Shown in pieces: positions 24,421 to 36,372 of a stretch of DNA of 64,000 nucleotides. Position 1 is the first letter of the stretch; each line of letters opens with the position of its first letter. Made by a program: the position numbers and the translations under genes. The stretch is from Ulva prolifera (lineage: Eukaryota > Chlorophyta > Ulvophyceae > Ulvales > Ulvaceae): NCBI GenBank assembly GCA_023078555.1, contig JALAAN010000010.1, forward strand, positions 1,240,001-1,304,000. The letters are read 5' to 3'. Below the pieces are notes generated by a model that was given only the letters and a program-made list of their open reading frames with translations, ran no database searches and was not told the DNA's origin.

Positions 24421-25669
24421 TTAGTCCTTCTTCAGAGGTGTGACTTCTTTTTGAATTCCATCTTTTGTGATGACCCAGACTTCAATCGAGTCTCCTGTGT
24501 AGATGTCACGTTCACCAGCAGCTGTCAACGCATCCCGGACAATATCAATAGCGCGCTCGACCGGGAGAGCAGTTACGCTTGGCTGCTTTGGTAGAACAAG
24601 TGGACTGGCAGCTCGGAGCTGGTTGTCCAAAAGAGGCTGGACCAAGTCATTCCCTACAGAAACAAAAGGGTGAACAGGCATACATGACATGTCCCAGAAC
24701 TGTCATGTGCTATGGGAACATCGACTTCAAAATGTGCATAGAGCATGCTCGCTTCAGTAGCATTCCTGAGTTCAAGTCATTTGTGTTTCTCAAACAAGTT
24801 TGTGCGGCGGTATGTATGCACAATCGTATAGCCATATGCTGTGATTGCCTTGGACATGCAGATACATGGATGGTTCACAAGCCACCAGAGCCCGTCCTCG
24901 TATCGTGCAATCGCACTGATTGCTGCTACATCCAGTTTTCTGCTTGTTCACCCTAGATGAGATTGGCAGGACAGACGCTGCAGATGAGTCCAGGAACAGT
25001 TGCCATGCTACATGTACTGTAGACCACGGCCATCGATACGGATAGCTGCTATAAATGACACAGAGCGACTGCCACGGAACAATGCTGCATGTAGTGGGCT
25101 TGCGCACCTGTCCCTTGTGCAGCGTAACCAGTTCTTTCATAAGAGCCAACTGCGTCATAAGCATAGACAGCCCCAGTTCCATCGGCGTCAAGTCCCGCTA
25201 GAATATTGAAAGTGTAGAATGGGAAGAATCTCTTGCCATACAACGTGTTGGATAGAGCTTGTGCCATCGCTTCACAACCGATGGGTCGTTTGTGACTGTG
25301 CTGATACATCACTGCCCTTGTCTGTACGTACAAATTCATATACATCAAAATTTGCTGATATTCGGAGCATGTTAATGTGTTGTCACGCACCTTCAAACGC
25401 TTGGTCAACGTCGCTCTGTCTCCCTCAAATCCAGAACTCGCCAGCACACATTTAGGCGAAAGCTGGTGCAACGATGAATGATCTCGAGACAAGACGCTGT
25501 ATCCAGTGGATAGACGCGTAGAACCAGCAACGATGCAATAATCGGAGCCAGCCACGGCAACTACAGTCCCACCGTTATTGTCGTACGGAGACCACGTCGC
25601 GTGTTGTCTAACATTCCCAGCCATGGCATCTGGCCCATCCATGGCTGAGCACAGACCAACAGACGCCAT
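24421..25669 (-). CDS. PSMB1: 20S proteasome subunit beta type-1 (beta6)
   Basis: Two exons, 25669-25108 and 24653-24421, join in phase (donor GTGCGC at 25107, acceptor TTTCTGTAG before 24653) into 264 residues, close to the usual length of about 240. The sequence is characteristic of the subunit: WSPYDNNGGTVVAVAGSDYC, STRLSTGYSVLSRD, KCVLASSGFEGD, KRFFPFYTFNILAGLD, YDAVGSYERTGYAAQGTG. Exon 2 begins NDLVQPLLDNQL and ends GERDIYTGDSIEVWVITKDG, then PLKKD. Beta6 is a structural, non-catalytic subunit of the inner ring of the 20S core. The start is the ATG at 25669, giving a short N-terminal extension before the conserved core, as in the family. Codon third positions are much less GC-rich than in the MFS, kinase-like or SH2 genes. 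A TGTAA lies about 140 nt beyond the stop on the minus strand. Confidence 0.94.
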
Positions 25670-28600
25670 CGATATGACTTTCTGACCTGGGAGTATTGCG
25701 AGACAATTCGCCTGACCCCAGAATTGATCCTAACAAGATTGCAGCACCTGCCCTTACAACTGGACAGGTGTTTCTATGATTTAGTTTCGTACGTCCAGAA
25801 CATCAAGTCCCCCTTTGCTGACAGCTGCGATTGATCCCGGCCAGTTGTGGCTTGCAGTGACCTGTGAATGAATGCACAGCGAATGCACACGCCCAGGCGA
25901 GAGTTAGGCTCCACTAACGTGGACAAGCCCTCAGGTAGCTATGTAAATGATTGATATCTGATTGAGTTATGGGCAGCGTGCCCAAGTCTGTGTGTTCTCT
26001 GCGCAGATCAGTGTGTGTGCGCCTGCAACAGTTGCGTACGCTGGCAGATCCTGTTACGAAATGGCACGCAGATAGACTCTGTCTACAAGGAACATTGGAC
26101 TATGGAGTTGACCGGCTTGAGCTCTTGCTCAGCCAGCGCCGTTTGTGCTCGGAGTCGCGCAAACAGGTGTGGCACACAGCACGCTTGATCCAGGTGAAGC
26201 GACCCGATCCAGAATGTGAACTTGGTCCAATCGACCCTGGAACACACATTGAATGAAAGCTCTGCATTACCGCAATGTGATGATGAACTACATTGAGTGA
26301 TTTAGGCCTTATTTAGACCGCACGGATCGAGTAATGCAGCGAGGTAAGGTGCATGATTTGTCGTCCGTACTGGTAGGTAATTGTGCAGCTTGAGCTGTAC
26401 TGTGTATGTATCGGGTGGTCACCGGCAATGTGCAACACGGGTCTCCAGCAGTGTTGATACCGCCGGATGGTCGGTCCGTAGAAACCTGCGTTCCTTACCG
26501 GCACACAGTGTTGGTAGGTGTATATTTGTGATGGGCATGCGCAGCGACTGACCCTGAAGTCCCACACAGAGCAACCCAGTTTGTGTGAACGAATGCTGCA
26601 ACCAATCAACACCACCATATGGCTCAGCAACGCAATGTGATAGCCATCAGGGACAAGGCTCACTGAGCCTGTTTCTTATGCGCGTGTGTAGACTGCCAGC
26701 ATCGGCGTCCCTAGCGTCAGCGGCGGCACATGGCTCATGCCATATTGGGTCCACGCGGATGGGCACGTTGCGGACAGCAGAGTTTGGTTCATCTGCCAAA
26801 TTGCAGAGCGAAGGTGATGGAGCTAGCGTGACCACCTCGAGTGCACATATGCACAGCTTGCTGGCCAGTCTGGCAGCTGCACTGCCCCGTTGTGCGCACT
26901 CGCACTATGCATGGCCGTGTGCTGTCTCCCTGCCGTCACATTGACCGCTTTTTTTCCTTATGGATTTTTTTTTTTCCCCGTGTGGGTCCTTAAGGAGGTT
27001 CTGTGTACTTGGATTGCGTGCTGCAACTTCAGGCCCTGCTAGGCTGCTATGCCTGCTAGTCGCTGCAGCATCAGTCTCCGAGAGACTCCAGCCACGATTG
27101 AGGTGATGGTGACCAGACTCCAGGATGACCGCCGCCGCGATTACGGATCCTTGGGAGACAAGGCGTTCCTGACCTGCGTGTGCCCTGGGCACCGCCACTG
27201 TTGCAGTTGCCCGATACATCTGCTGTTTCACGAGCCCGAAGAGCGAGGCGTCATGCCAGAGATCCGGTGGTGTAGGGGGCATGTCACGGACTGTTCAGAC
27301 CTATGCATGATGCCTACACATCGTCGTGTGTGCATGGAAGCAGGCAGTAGCGGGGATGCATGCTTCTTTCGAGGCACCCGTGTGCTCCCCCTGGCGATTT
27401 ATGTTGCTCCCTGAGATGACACTTCCACGCCGCCTTGAGCCTGCAGGCGGTTCTACTGTGATTGTGTCCTGCATCTCCCGAGCACGATCGATGCCATTGT
27501 GTCCGGGCTGTGGCCGCCACCGCCGACGCCATGGCACACGCAGCTGCTCCAGTGCAAACGAGAGTGCATGCAAGTGATGCCCAATTTCCAGGGCAAGCTG
27601 CCAGCGCACAGCCCAATAAACAAGTACACATCAGCAGCGAGTTTCCAGCACTCTGCTCCAGAACTCCGGCTCGTGTTAAGAATGCATAGGTTTGTGGTCA
27701 CCAGCAGTGCTTGGTCAGACGGGGAACCGGCCCGCTCTTCGGCATTGGTCGAGGCCAGCGCTGTCCCCAGGGGCGAGTCACGCTCAACTGCGCTGCCAGC
27801 CACCTGGAAGAACGCTCACGGCAACCAGCCACAGTGCACCATGCCGTGTGCCAGTGCAGCGGAGGCGTGTATGCCACAGGCGGGCCTCGTAGCTGGGAGC
27901 CACGTGTGAGCCGTGACTGGTGCTCACACAGCGATGCTCCAACGAATCGGGCAGATTGACACTCAAGTCCGGGTGTCTTGATCACAGCGTAGGGGTTCCT
28001 GTGACTAGGACACCTGAACTGGCGTGTGGACGCCGCAAGTGCAGGTGTCTTGGACGTCCTGTAAGTCCCTTCTGAAGACCCCTTGTCTTTCTGCCCAAAA
28101 GGGATGCACTGGTGCTGCGTTGGCAACTGGTGGGGGCCTGGTAAGGAAGCGCATACGTGGAACAAGTATACCGACGCGAAGTCACGTGCCCTTGGGGAGT
28201 GGCGCTGCCCACGATCACGCGGCGATCTTCAGAAGCGCCACACGCTGCCGCGGTGCCCCGGCTGGGCATGCACACACCCGCTCGCAGCTCCCGGACGAGG
28301 GGACCGGTAGCTCCAGGGTACCGCATTGGGGTCGCTGTTACGATCGTTTCTGTTCCCAAAAGGTATGTCTGTCACATCGGACTGACAGGCAGCACATCCT
28401 TGTGGTGTGGCTGCTGCTGTGGATGTATAGTAGCTCGTTCATGCACTCAATCAATGCTGCAGCTTTGGCTCAGAGTGCTGAAGGTGCACTGACTGCTTGT
28501 TAAGTCTAGGCAGGAACTGGTCAGTGCATGAACTGCCCAGGGCCATGAAGAAGCCCTATCGAAATCTTGTTGATCATATTAATTGTCGGGAAACAGACGG

Positions 28601-28982
28601 CGGTTGCTCCGCACCCGGCCGGGGTGATACCAGCTGGTGTGGCTGTCAGGCACCCACGATGCTGACTTGTGTCAGCCATGATTGCCACAGGTTTTGACTT
28701 GGCAACCATCATACTCAGCGCGATTGCAGGTATCATCCGTCAGGCTGCCTAAACACTGCCTTTCGCAGGTCCTGTGGCGCGCAACGCTCCTCCCCGCAGT
28801 GCACACAAAAAAAAAAACCACACAGTGTCCGCCGGCACCGCTATCAGGCCAGCTCATGGTCTGAGTTTTGCAATGGTATAGGTTTGCTGTCCAGATGGTG
28901 CAATGCTCATGCTGCGCTCCTGTGTCCTGCAGCAGTTTGTAGCCGAGGATCTCTGCAACTGTTTGCAGCCTACAACTTGAGG

Positions 28983-29052
<70 letters not shown>

Positions 29053-29650
29053 CAACAGACAGCAGCAATGTTGTGAGAGCAAGCAGCACTCTTTTGTGGG
29101 GTTTACAGTCTAAACAGGCCATGGGAACCTTTCACCACAGCATTGACCCGTGTGAGGTCGTGCCATTGTGCAGAGCCTGGTGTGAGACTTGCAAGGAACA
29201 AAAGGCACTTCCATGTATGTCATTAGATGAAGCGTTCATGCAGGCGGTGCAAACAGAAAACTGCTGGCAACGAGCAGAAGAGGCATGTCCGCATGGGTGC
29301 TGCACTGGGGTTGGTCGAATTCGAACGAAGGAAGGTCTCAAGAGGTCAGAAATTTGGCCTCACCATACACCGCCAGGAATGCAAACTCTGACATGGAACG
29401 AAAGGCTAGATAGTCAACATTAACCATTCCCACAGACAAATTATTGAGGAAACGCAAATGCAAGGATGTGCCCTGGCAACGCAGGGGCTATGTGCATGAC
29501 GCTTCACTTGGCTTTTTCATGACTCAGGGTCAGAGCAGCAGAGCAGAGACATCGTGAAGAAGACTGCGGGCTCCGACCAGTGTGAACACACCACAGAACA
29601 TAGATTCCTGGGCATACAGGTGTGAGGCACCGCCAACATCTGTGCTCATC
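25670..29650. other. Intergenic region with simple repeats
   Basis: No gene is recognised. Short frames around 26.9-27.8 kb contain plausible-looking peptide stretches on the minus strand but no identifiable domain. The region contains T-runs at about 26.95-26.98 kb and a long CA microsatellite at 28986-29051. Confidence 0.45.
28986..29051. repeat. CA dinucleotide microsatellite
   Basis: A perfect run of about 33 CA units. It produces artificial Thr-His or Cys-Val open frames on the two strands that should not be read as proteins. Confidence 0.98.
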
Positions 29651-30976
29651 TCACACCACGACTCTCATGCTCGTCTGTCGCCAAGGCTGCCATGCAGCTA
29701 GGTGCCATAGACCAAATACGTGAGATGTTTGCGGCAGGCTCTCTCTTTTCTGGCCGTGCAAGGGCTGGTCTGGACAGGAGGAGGCCTGGCTGTGCCCGTG
29801 CCTGCGACTACATGGTGCCATCGAGCCATCATTCCCTGGCGAAGCCCTTGTGGCAGCACCAAAGTTGCACAGGGCCACACATGCCACCGCTGGAGCTGCT
29901 GTCTTGCCAGGGAGGGCTTTGTCTGCATACTGCTCAAATCCTGGCAGCGTGGGCTTGCCAGCACGGATGTTGCGGGCCTCGATGTCTATGTCCTCCATGG
30001 TGGTCTTCAGGGCTGAAGCAGCGATGCGACGTGCAAGACCACGCAGAGGCTTAGGAACCGACTTGGGCTGAACCTGCTGTGTGAACTCCAACAGGCAGGC
30101 CCTGTCGTGCCTGGCACTTCCGAAGAGACCTGCCAAGGACATGGACTGTCAGACAGCGCCAATGCGACGACCGCAGATTCTGACGACTCACAAGCTACAA
30201 CAGAGGGACCATGGCCATGTCACATGCAGGGAATCAGAATTGCTGTACAGCTGAAACATTGCAGGCAGTGCATGCCTCAAAGCTGGCAAAGGAAACATGC
30301 AGCTCCTGCAATGCAAGCACCAGCGATTGATGTGCGCACTTTGCAGCCCTCCAAAGGGGTTGAATGTGTCTTTCCCATACATCTTGTCCAGGGCTTGCTG
30401 CGTGCAGGGCTTCACAGTCCACTCACCGTCAAAATCATCCATGACATCACTGGTGAGGAGCTTGAAGTGTACGCTCCCACTGCGCTTCCGCTCGGTGACC
30501 CTCAGACGGGTACGAAATTCACCCGAAAACCACAGCACGGACCACCCGGTGATGTGATCGACGTCATATTCCCTCTCAAAAAAATTGTTCTTTCGGTACT
30601 GGCGTTTGCCCGTACGCTGCAACGATAGCTCAACAATCAAGAGAGTAAGTAGAAAGTTTCACAAATAGCCTGGATCATCCAATTCAGGTGGTTGTGTGAG
30701 TGCGTTGTGAGCGATCTAACCGGCCTTGAACAGAGCATGGCAGACCAAGCACCAGACGTGCTGCAAGACGCATCCACGGATACAACATCGCACTTTAATA
30801 GATCTGAAGGCCTTCGCATTGCCTTCATGCGTCAAAAGTCGCCATGCAGCATCGGGGGGCAGGTCGATCTTCGCGATCAAGTCCACGCATGCCAAGAAGC
30901 GGGGCGTCGACCACACTTTGATTTTCCTATCAGCAGTACTGCCAAATTTGTCTACATCAGGCACGTCGATGGGCAT
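29651..30976 (-). CDS. SRPBCC/START-like (polyketide cyclase-like) protein
   Basis: Exon 30976-30794 begins MPIDVPDVDKFG and carries IDLPPDAAWRLLTHEGNAKA then FRSIK, the typical opening of an SRPBCC lipid-binding fold. It joins in phase (donor GTGCGA, acceptor CGTTGCAG) to exon 30616-30340. That exon holds GWSVLWFSGEFRTRLRV, SGSVHFKLLTSDVMDDFDGE and WTVKPC, ending NPFGGLQ at a GTGCGC donor. A small exon near 30305 (ELHVSFASFE) and a 3' exon from about 30127 (LLEFTQQVQPKSVPKPLRGL, ...AGKPTLPGFEQ) follow the order of this algal and plant family. SRPBCC proteins fold as a helix-grip around a hydrophobic pocket that binds lipids or other ligands; the ligand here is unknown. The join to the small exon is one base out of phase as read, and the true 3' end is unresolved. 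The listed end is simply where the last frame closes. Confidence 0.6.
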
Positions 30977-33031
30977 AGCTGTTGCTCACACTTTGTCCAC
31001 TTCGCTCCTCGCACAGCTTTTTGTATAGGCGCTGGGCTTCAGCACAGATCAAGTACACAGCATCTATAGCAGGTTCGGAACTGATGGCCTTGTGAATTCC
31101 ATCGAATGTGCTAGATCATTTTGCATCTGCAGCCCCCCCATCGATGGCAGTCGGCTAAGCATTCCATGCTGTGCGAGCGCAACACCTGTACACGCGCGCG
31201 TCGACGGTGACCGGGAACCGCCGGAGACGCAGCTGTGCACAGGACATACCGCGGTCAACGACCAGCAACGCAAGCGTGTTAGACAAAAAAGTATCGGTAA
31301 ACGGTAGCATGCGGCTCAGCTAGCAACCCGCAACAACCTCAGAGCAACCGCGGTGGACCATCTCTTTGCCCCGATGTACGACGTCGACGCAGCTTCGAGG
31401 ACTATGGACTTGTCGTATTGACTATGCATGCGTTGACTATCTTCTCATGGCTCCAATCAGCCGGGCGAGACGAGAATGCTCTCAACTTAAGTCAAGCTTG
31501 GAGATGCACAGGATCCTCCGGAGGCCCTGAGACGTCCAGTGACGCCAGCAGCGCTAAGCCCAGATGTGTATTTATAGCTGCTTTCCAGTTCAGCGGTCCA
31601 TCAGGGCCCAGCGAGTCACCACGTGGAGCAACGGCGCCAACGTTCGGTAGCCTGTATTTGTCAGCTGCAGAGCGGGAGCCGTACGACGTTTCGGAAACGT
31701 GGTTCGAAAACAGCTTCAAAACATGGTTGGAGGTATCCTCGGAAGGGTTCGAGCCCACAGCCGGCATCAGCACCGTTGGCCACGGCCACACCGGCGTGCA
31801 CATCAACAGCATTGCACATCAACAGCATTCAGCCAAAATACAGCTGACGCACTTTATGTAACCAAAATTGAGCTGAACGGCTGCATGCGCCAGTCCAATC
31901 GAACGCTCGCTCATAGCGGAATTGCTAGCGCCGGCATGTCGGAGGTCTTTATAGACAGTGCAACTGGCACAAATCATGGCATTCATCGGGCACATTGCGG
32001 GCCTGCTGCAAAGCTAGGCAGTCCTCTCAATGCGCCAGACATTGCGACTTTGAAACACCCGAGCCACGCAACATCATGCCACCCTTGCCTCGCGCTGTAG
32101 ATGCGCCTCCTCTCGTCGTGTGGAAATCATCTCCAGCATGATGCTGCAGCGTCATCGCCAATACAGATCCCTCCTTGGCGGGCCACTATAGTATACGCGC
32201 AACCTGATACTCTCACATGTCTGTGAATAGTGAGAGCTGTAGGAAGAGCGAGACACGTGCGTGGCGTACGCGTGTGCCATTGGCATTTGGCTCCGCCAGC
32301 AACCAATCTTCGGCGACACAGTGGCCAGTGAAGGCCTTGATTAACTTCAGTCATGGCGCCCCCTCGGTGATTGCCAGACGCCGCTGCTACACCAGGGACG
32401 CCGCCACTTCGAACTTTATAGCTCAACCCACAACTCCCCCCCCCCCCTCCCCGGGGATACGCTTCGGCCCTCAAAGCAAGATGCGCGTGCAGGCTGGGCT
32501 TGACTAAATAATCGCTCGGCGCGTGCAGAGTCGGCTCTGCACGCATGCATGTGTGCATCGTCCACCGGCCGGCACCGGCGATGATGATCGCGCCTCACAG
32601 TTCACGATTTCGATCGACGAGGCTCCAAGTGACCACCTATCGCCTAGGGCTCATGCACCAACATCTACACCACCTCGGCGGTCCCATATATGGCAGAATC
32701 TGCCATTCCCGATCCAGCCGTGCATGAATTTCGCTGAGGCAGCAGGCACAATATTGCCCTCGGGTAGGCCACAGGAAGCCGCGACTCGACCGGTGTGATG
32801 CCAGGCCACTAAGGGGGGGTGGGTGTAGGGGCAGGGGGTGCAGCGGCACCGGGAAGTGGGGTGGGGGTGCAGCCGCACCGGGCAGTCCAGGCCTCCTGCG
32901 TGCAATGCTGCCGCAGGTCGCACGACAGCTGCCCTGCTGAGGGCTTCACGGTCAGGGGGCCGCTGTATCGCTGCTGTCACGCCGCAGCAGCAGATGCGCT
33001 CACCTGGGGCGTCCGCAGACGCCTGCGGAGT

Positions 33032-33059
33032 CATGTCACGCAGGCGTCTGCGTGACATG
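33032..33059. repeat. Hairpin with 12-bp perfect arms
   Basis: CATGTCACGCAG and CTGCGTGACATG are separated by GCGT. A second, longer hairpin follows 40 bp downstream. Confidence 0.88.
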
Positions 33060-33098
33060 GACACGCGCCGCATGCCCCTGTGCACCCAACTCACAGAC

Positions 33099-33135
33099 TC
33101 GTCCGTCGTGCATGCACTCCATGCACGACGGACGA
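33099..33135. repeat. Hairpin with 16-bp perfect arms
   Basis: TCGTCCGTCGTGCATG pairs exactly with CATGCACGACGGACGA across a 5-bp loop. Nothing nearby suggests a gene end. Confidence 0.9.
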
Positions 33136-35068
33136 ATTCTCGGCACCCCATCGCCACAACCAGTGGAGCTCCTCGTCACCCTGTGGCCACGCGTGCATGC
33201 AGCAGCTGTGAGGCCCAAGGCAACACAGCTCTGAGAGGCCGCGCGTCTGCTGATCATCTCGAGCTGCTTCAGGTTGTCCAGACAAGGCTCCTGCAAGGTA
33301 AAGTACATTCAGGCTCACCTCAGGTGCAGGCTGCGGCCACTGCATGGCACGATCCGGGCCTGCCATGCGAACTGTAAATTTAACAGTGTAAGTCAAGTGA
33401 AATCATCAACTCATGTGAGTAAGGGCGGTCAGTATGATGAGTAGTTACTGTGGATAGGCGGTTGGTTGCTTCACTGCCGCCCCACGTGGTCCCACACATG
33501 CACCACATGCACGGCAGATGCCCCCAGGAGAGTGCAACACAGCAGGTGCGAAGCTCTCCAGCGTTCTCACTGCCCGAAGCTGCTTGCATGGGGGCTGCTC
33601 TGTTGGGGCTCTTTTGTCGACGCTACATGTGGCACTCTTGACCTGCAGCTGCAACACCTGGGAGGGGCCCCACCCGCAGGGCCTCCACATTTGGATTGAC
33701 ATGGAGCCATGGATGGAGCCGCGCTCAGGGGTTTTTGATTGCCCTTCATGCTGGCAGTTCAAGGGCAAGGTGACTATAGCGGCTAAACGATCTTCTAATC
33801 CCATTCCTCAAGTTCTTACATATGCATATTAGTAACATGTCATAGTAGAAGTTCGCCCATGCATGTTTCAATTGGACTGTGGGGATGGGGGGTAGCGCAT
33901 GCCCAGTGCTGGCACTCGAGTCAGCTCAGCTCCTCATCGCAGGGTACAAACCAGACAGCAAACCAGACAGCCGATCAGACAGCTCAGAGGAGGTGGCTGT
34001 TTCGCCGCAGCCTGGGGCAGAGCGCAGCTGCGGAGCCCGCCCGTACCACCACCGGAGCTCCCGGGCCCAGGCTCCGTAGGAGCCAGTCAGGCACCCTGAT
34101 GGCCTCTTACCTCCCAGCTCAGGCTTCTGCAAGGTCAGCCCAGGCTAGTCATTCTCGTGTGTCAGATGGCAGGGCTCGTGACTTGATCATTCACCTGATC
34201 ACAGTATTGCACAGATGCATGTATTCTTGAACCGGCACAGGGGGTCCCTGAGGTTGCGGACGCCGAGAGGTTGCTGGAGGTCGGTGTGATTAAGTTTGTT
34301 GGGCTGTAGATGAAATCAGACGTTGGGGGGGAGGTGTGTATGCACGTGTTGAAAGATTTTGGAACTTGATTGGCCTGCTCCAGCCCAAGCGTAGCCTCTG
34401 CATGGCAGCAGCAGACTGCGCAGGCCCCTCACCCAATGTATCACTCCGCCTGCGTGATATTCATACCACAGGAAGGTACTGTGTGGCAGCTGCTACCTGC
34501 AGCATGGGTCTGAACGACCATTGCCATACTGATCTCCTGCTGGGAAGCTTCAGCGTGGCACATGCTCACACATCTGCTACATCAGAAGATCAGAGAACTT
34601 GAAGTTACGTCATCCTACTCTTTGCATCATGTATTCTACACTCCCTGCATGTGGCATGTGGCCGAACACATTTGTGCGGGCTCCTGTGTGACTGCACAAA
34701 GAAGGGCCACCACACCAATAGGTATTCGATCGATCGATCCTCGGTGGCGTACAAATCTGTGTGTACAGGGACGAAGCTACTGCAGGCACCCCACACACAG
34801 ACCGCACATCAACTCACTTTGCTGTGATGAGTTCTTGTGGCTGCTTGTGTGGCAACCGGTCCCTGGTTTGGCTTGATGTATTTGTTTGCTTTGCCATGTA
34901 ATGGCCCGATACGTGTAACTTAATGACAACTTAATGACGCCGTGTGACATCAACTCACCCACTGCCCATGGCTTCCTCCTGACATTCAAAATGTTGCTCA
35001 CAACAAGCGGCCATGTAACACTGGAGATGGTCACACATCTGCGCAATCGTATGCATGGAAGCTCAAGC

Positions 35069-35120
35069 TCCGACACATGTGCACCCTGCCAGAATTCTGG
35101 CAGGGTGCACATGTGTCGGA
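35069..35120. repeat. Perfect 52-bp palindrome
   Basis: Two exact 26-bp reverse-complement arms meet at the centre GAATTC (35092-35097) with no spacer. The left arm begins TCCGACACATGTGCACCC and the right arm ends in its complement. It is the longest palindrome in the window and lies far from any recognised gene. Confidence 0.93.
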
Positions 35121-35838
35121 TTAATGCGCAGCATAGCAGCCAAAAGCAGCATAACAAACACAAGCGGTTGATCCAGATCTGGCCAGAGGCCTCCAGGGAC
35201 CTTGACAAGGACCTCAAGAATGACATGGCACCACATCACATGAGTTGAACAACATCGTGGGGGGTGCTCCTGGGCTGGGCGCATGTGCATGCATGTGCAC
35301 AGGGCATGTGCACCGGTCTCCACATTTGCTACGCCCCTGTGTACCTGCAGCACTACAGCCCTGCAACCAAAAAACAATCAAAAGATCAATACATGATGCT
35401 ACCACTATTCTACAGCTCCCAGCATCCCACACTGCCACACGGCTGCCCAGGCCTTAAGCTTGGCCACTAGTGCTGTGCACAGCCACCAATTTGCTGGGCC
35501 CCCATGGCCACTAGTGCTGTGCACAGCAATGCAGGCTACACCCTGACTGGGCCCAGTGCCTAGCATTGCCTAGCAATCCTTAGCATTGTTCGACCTCTCG
35601 AACCTTACTTCTGTGGCGGTCCAGTGGTACCACTGGACTGCCACAAAGTGATGTGGCCGGTATACGTCTAGCGGCCACCTTGCTGGATTGCCACGAGCAT
35701 GCGCGCGGTGAATGCTCAAGCATCGCATGAGCGGCTGGATCGATGTACGAGGCAGCGTGCCTGCACCACGGTTGACACGGTGAATGTCTGTGTGTGGCCT
35801 GCCATTAGGGCGCAGTGTGGCAGTCCTGTGATAATACC

Positions 35839-35892
35839 GCTCTACCACTGGACCCTTGCACGTCGCGACGTGTAAGGGTCCAGTGGTAGAGC
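35839..35892. repeat. 54-bp palindrome with one mismatch
   Basis: Arms of 26 bp (GCTCTACCACTGGACCC... on the left) pair with one G/A mismatch around a CGCG-containing centre. The core word CCAGTGGTA also forms a separate 20-bp palindrome at 35619-35638. Confidence 0.88.
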
Positions 35893-35939
35893 AGTCTTAT
35901 CACTGGACTATCACACGCAGCCGGGTGGTGTGGGCAGGC

Positions 35940-36372
35940 TGGGCTGGACTTTGGGGGGTTGCGGGTATGGGTGTGCGGGTGGGCAGGGTGGTGTGCAGGG
36001 GCTGGGCGGGGTGGGTTGTGCTGGGGGAGGCGGGGGCCTCCCCGGGGTGGGAGTTGTTGTGGGGTTTCGCTGTTTCTTTGCTCGGAGGCCTTGGCTGCAT
36101 GTGCTTTCTTTCGGGGCTCGTGCGCCTGGCTGGTGGGCGGGGTGCGGATGGGGGTGGGCGTGAGGGTGTGCTTGTGGGTGTTGGGTGCGATGCTTGTGAG
36201 TGTGTGCGGGTGTGTGGCTGTGGCCGGCGCGGGTGCTGGGGGTGCGTGGGTGTGTTGGTGTGTGCTGCGTGGCTTGGCAACCTCTGTGGCTTGTTGCGTG
36301 GTGTGCGGTTCCCCTGGTTGCTGCTCGCGGTGCTACCTGCCTTGCTTGCTTTGTCCTTAAGGACAATTGTAA
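35940..36372 (+). mobile_element. G/T-rich LINE-tail copy
   Basis: A 430-bp block of strongly G/T-biased sequence ends GCGGTGCTACCTGCC, then TTGCTTGCTTTGTCCTTAAGG, then ACAATTGTAA. This matches the 3' end of the dispersed family, orientated on plus. The left boundary is approximate and no target-site duplication was identified. Confidence 0.55.

Noticed and set aside
28529-29050. Regularly spaced repeats suggestive of a CRISPR array
   Set aside because: The repeats in this window are simple, tandem or dispersed without spacers, and the genome is eukaryotic.
28672-29082. A minus-strand frame with a long Cys-Val repeat, and the opposite Thr-His frame
   Set aside because: Both are translations of the CA microsatellite at 28986-29051.
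31680-31770. A possible tRNA T-arm (GGGTTCGAGCCC at about 31746)
   Set aside because: No matching acceptor stem, D-arm or anticodon arm could be folded at the right distances.
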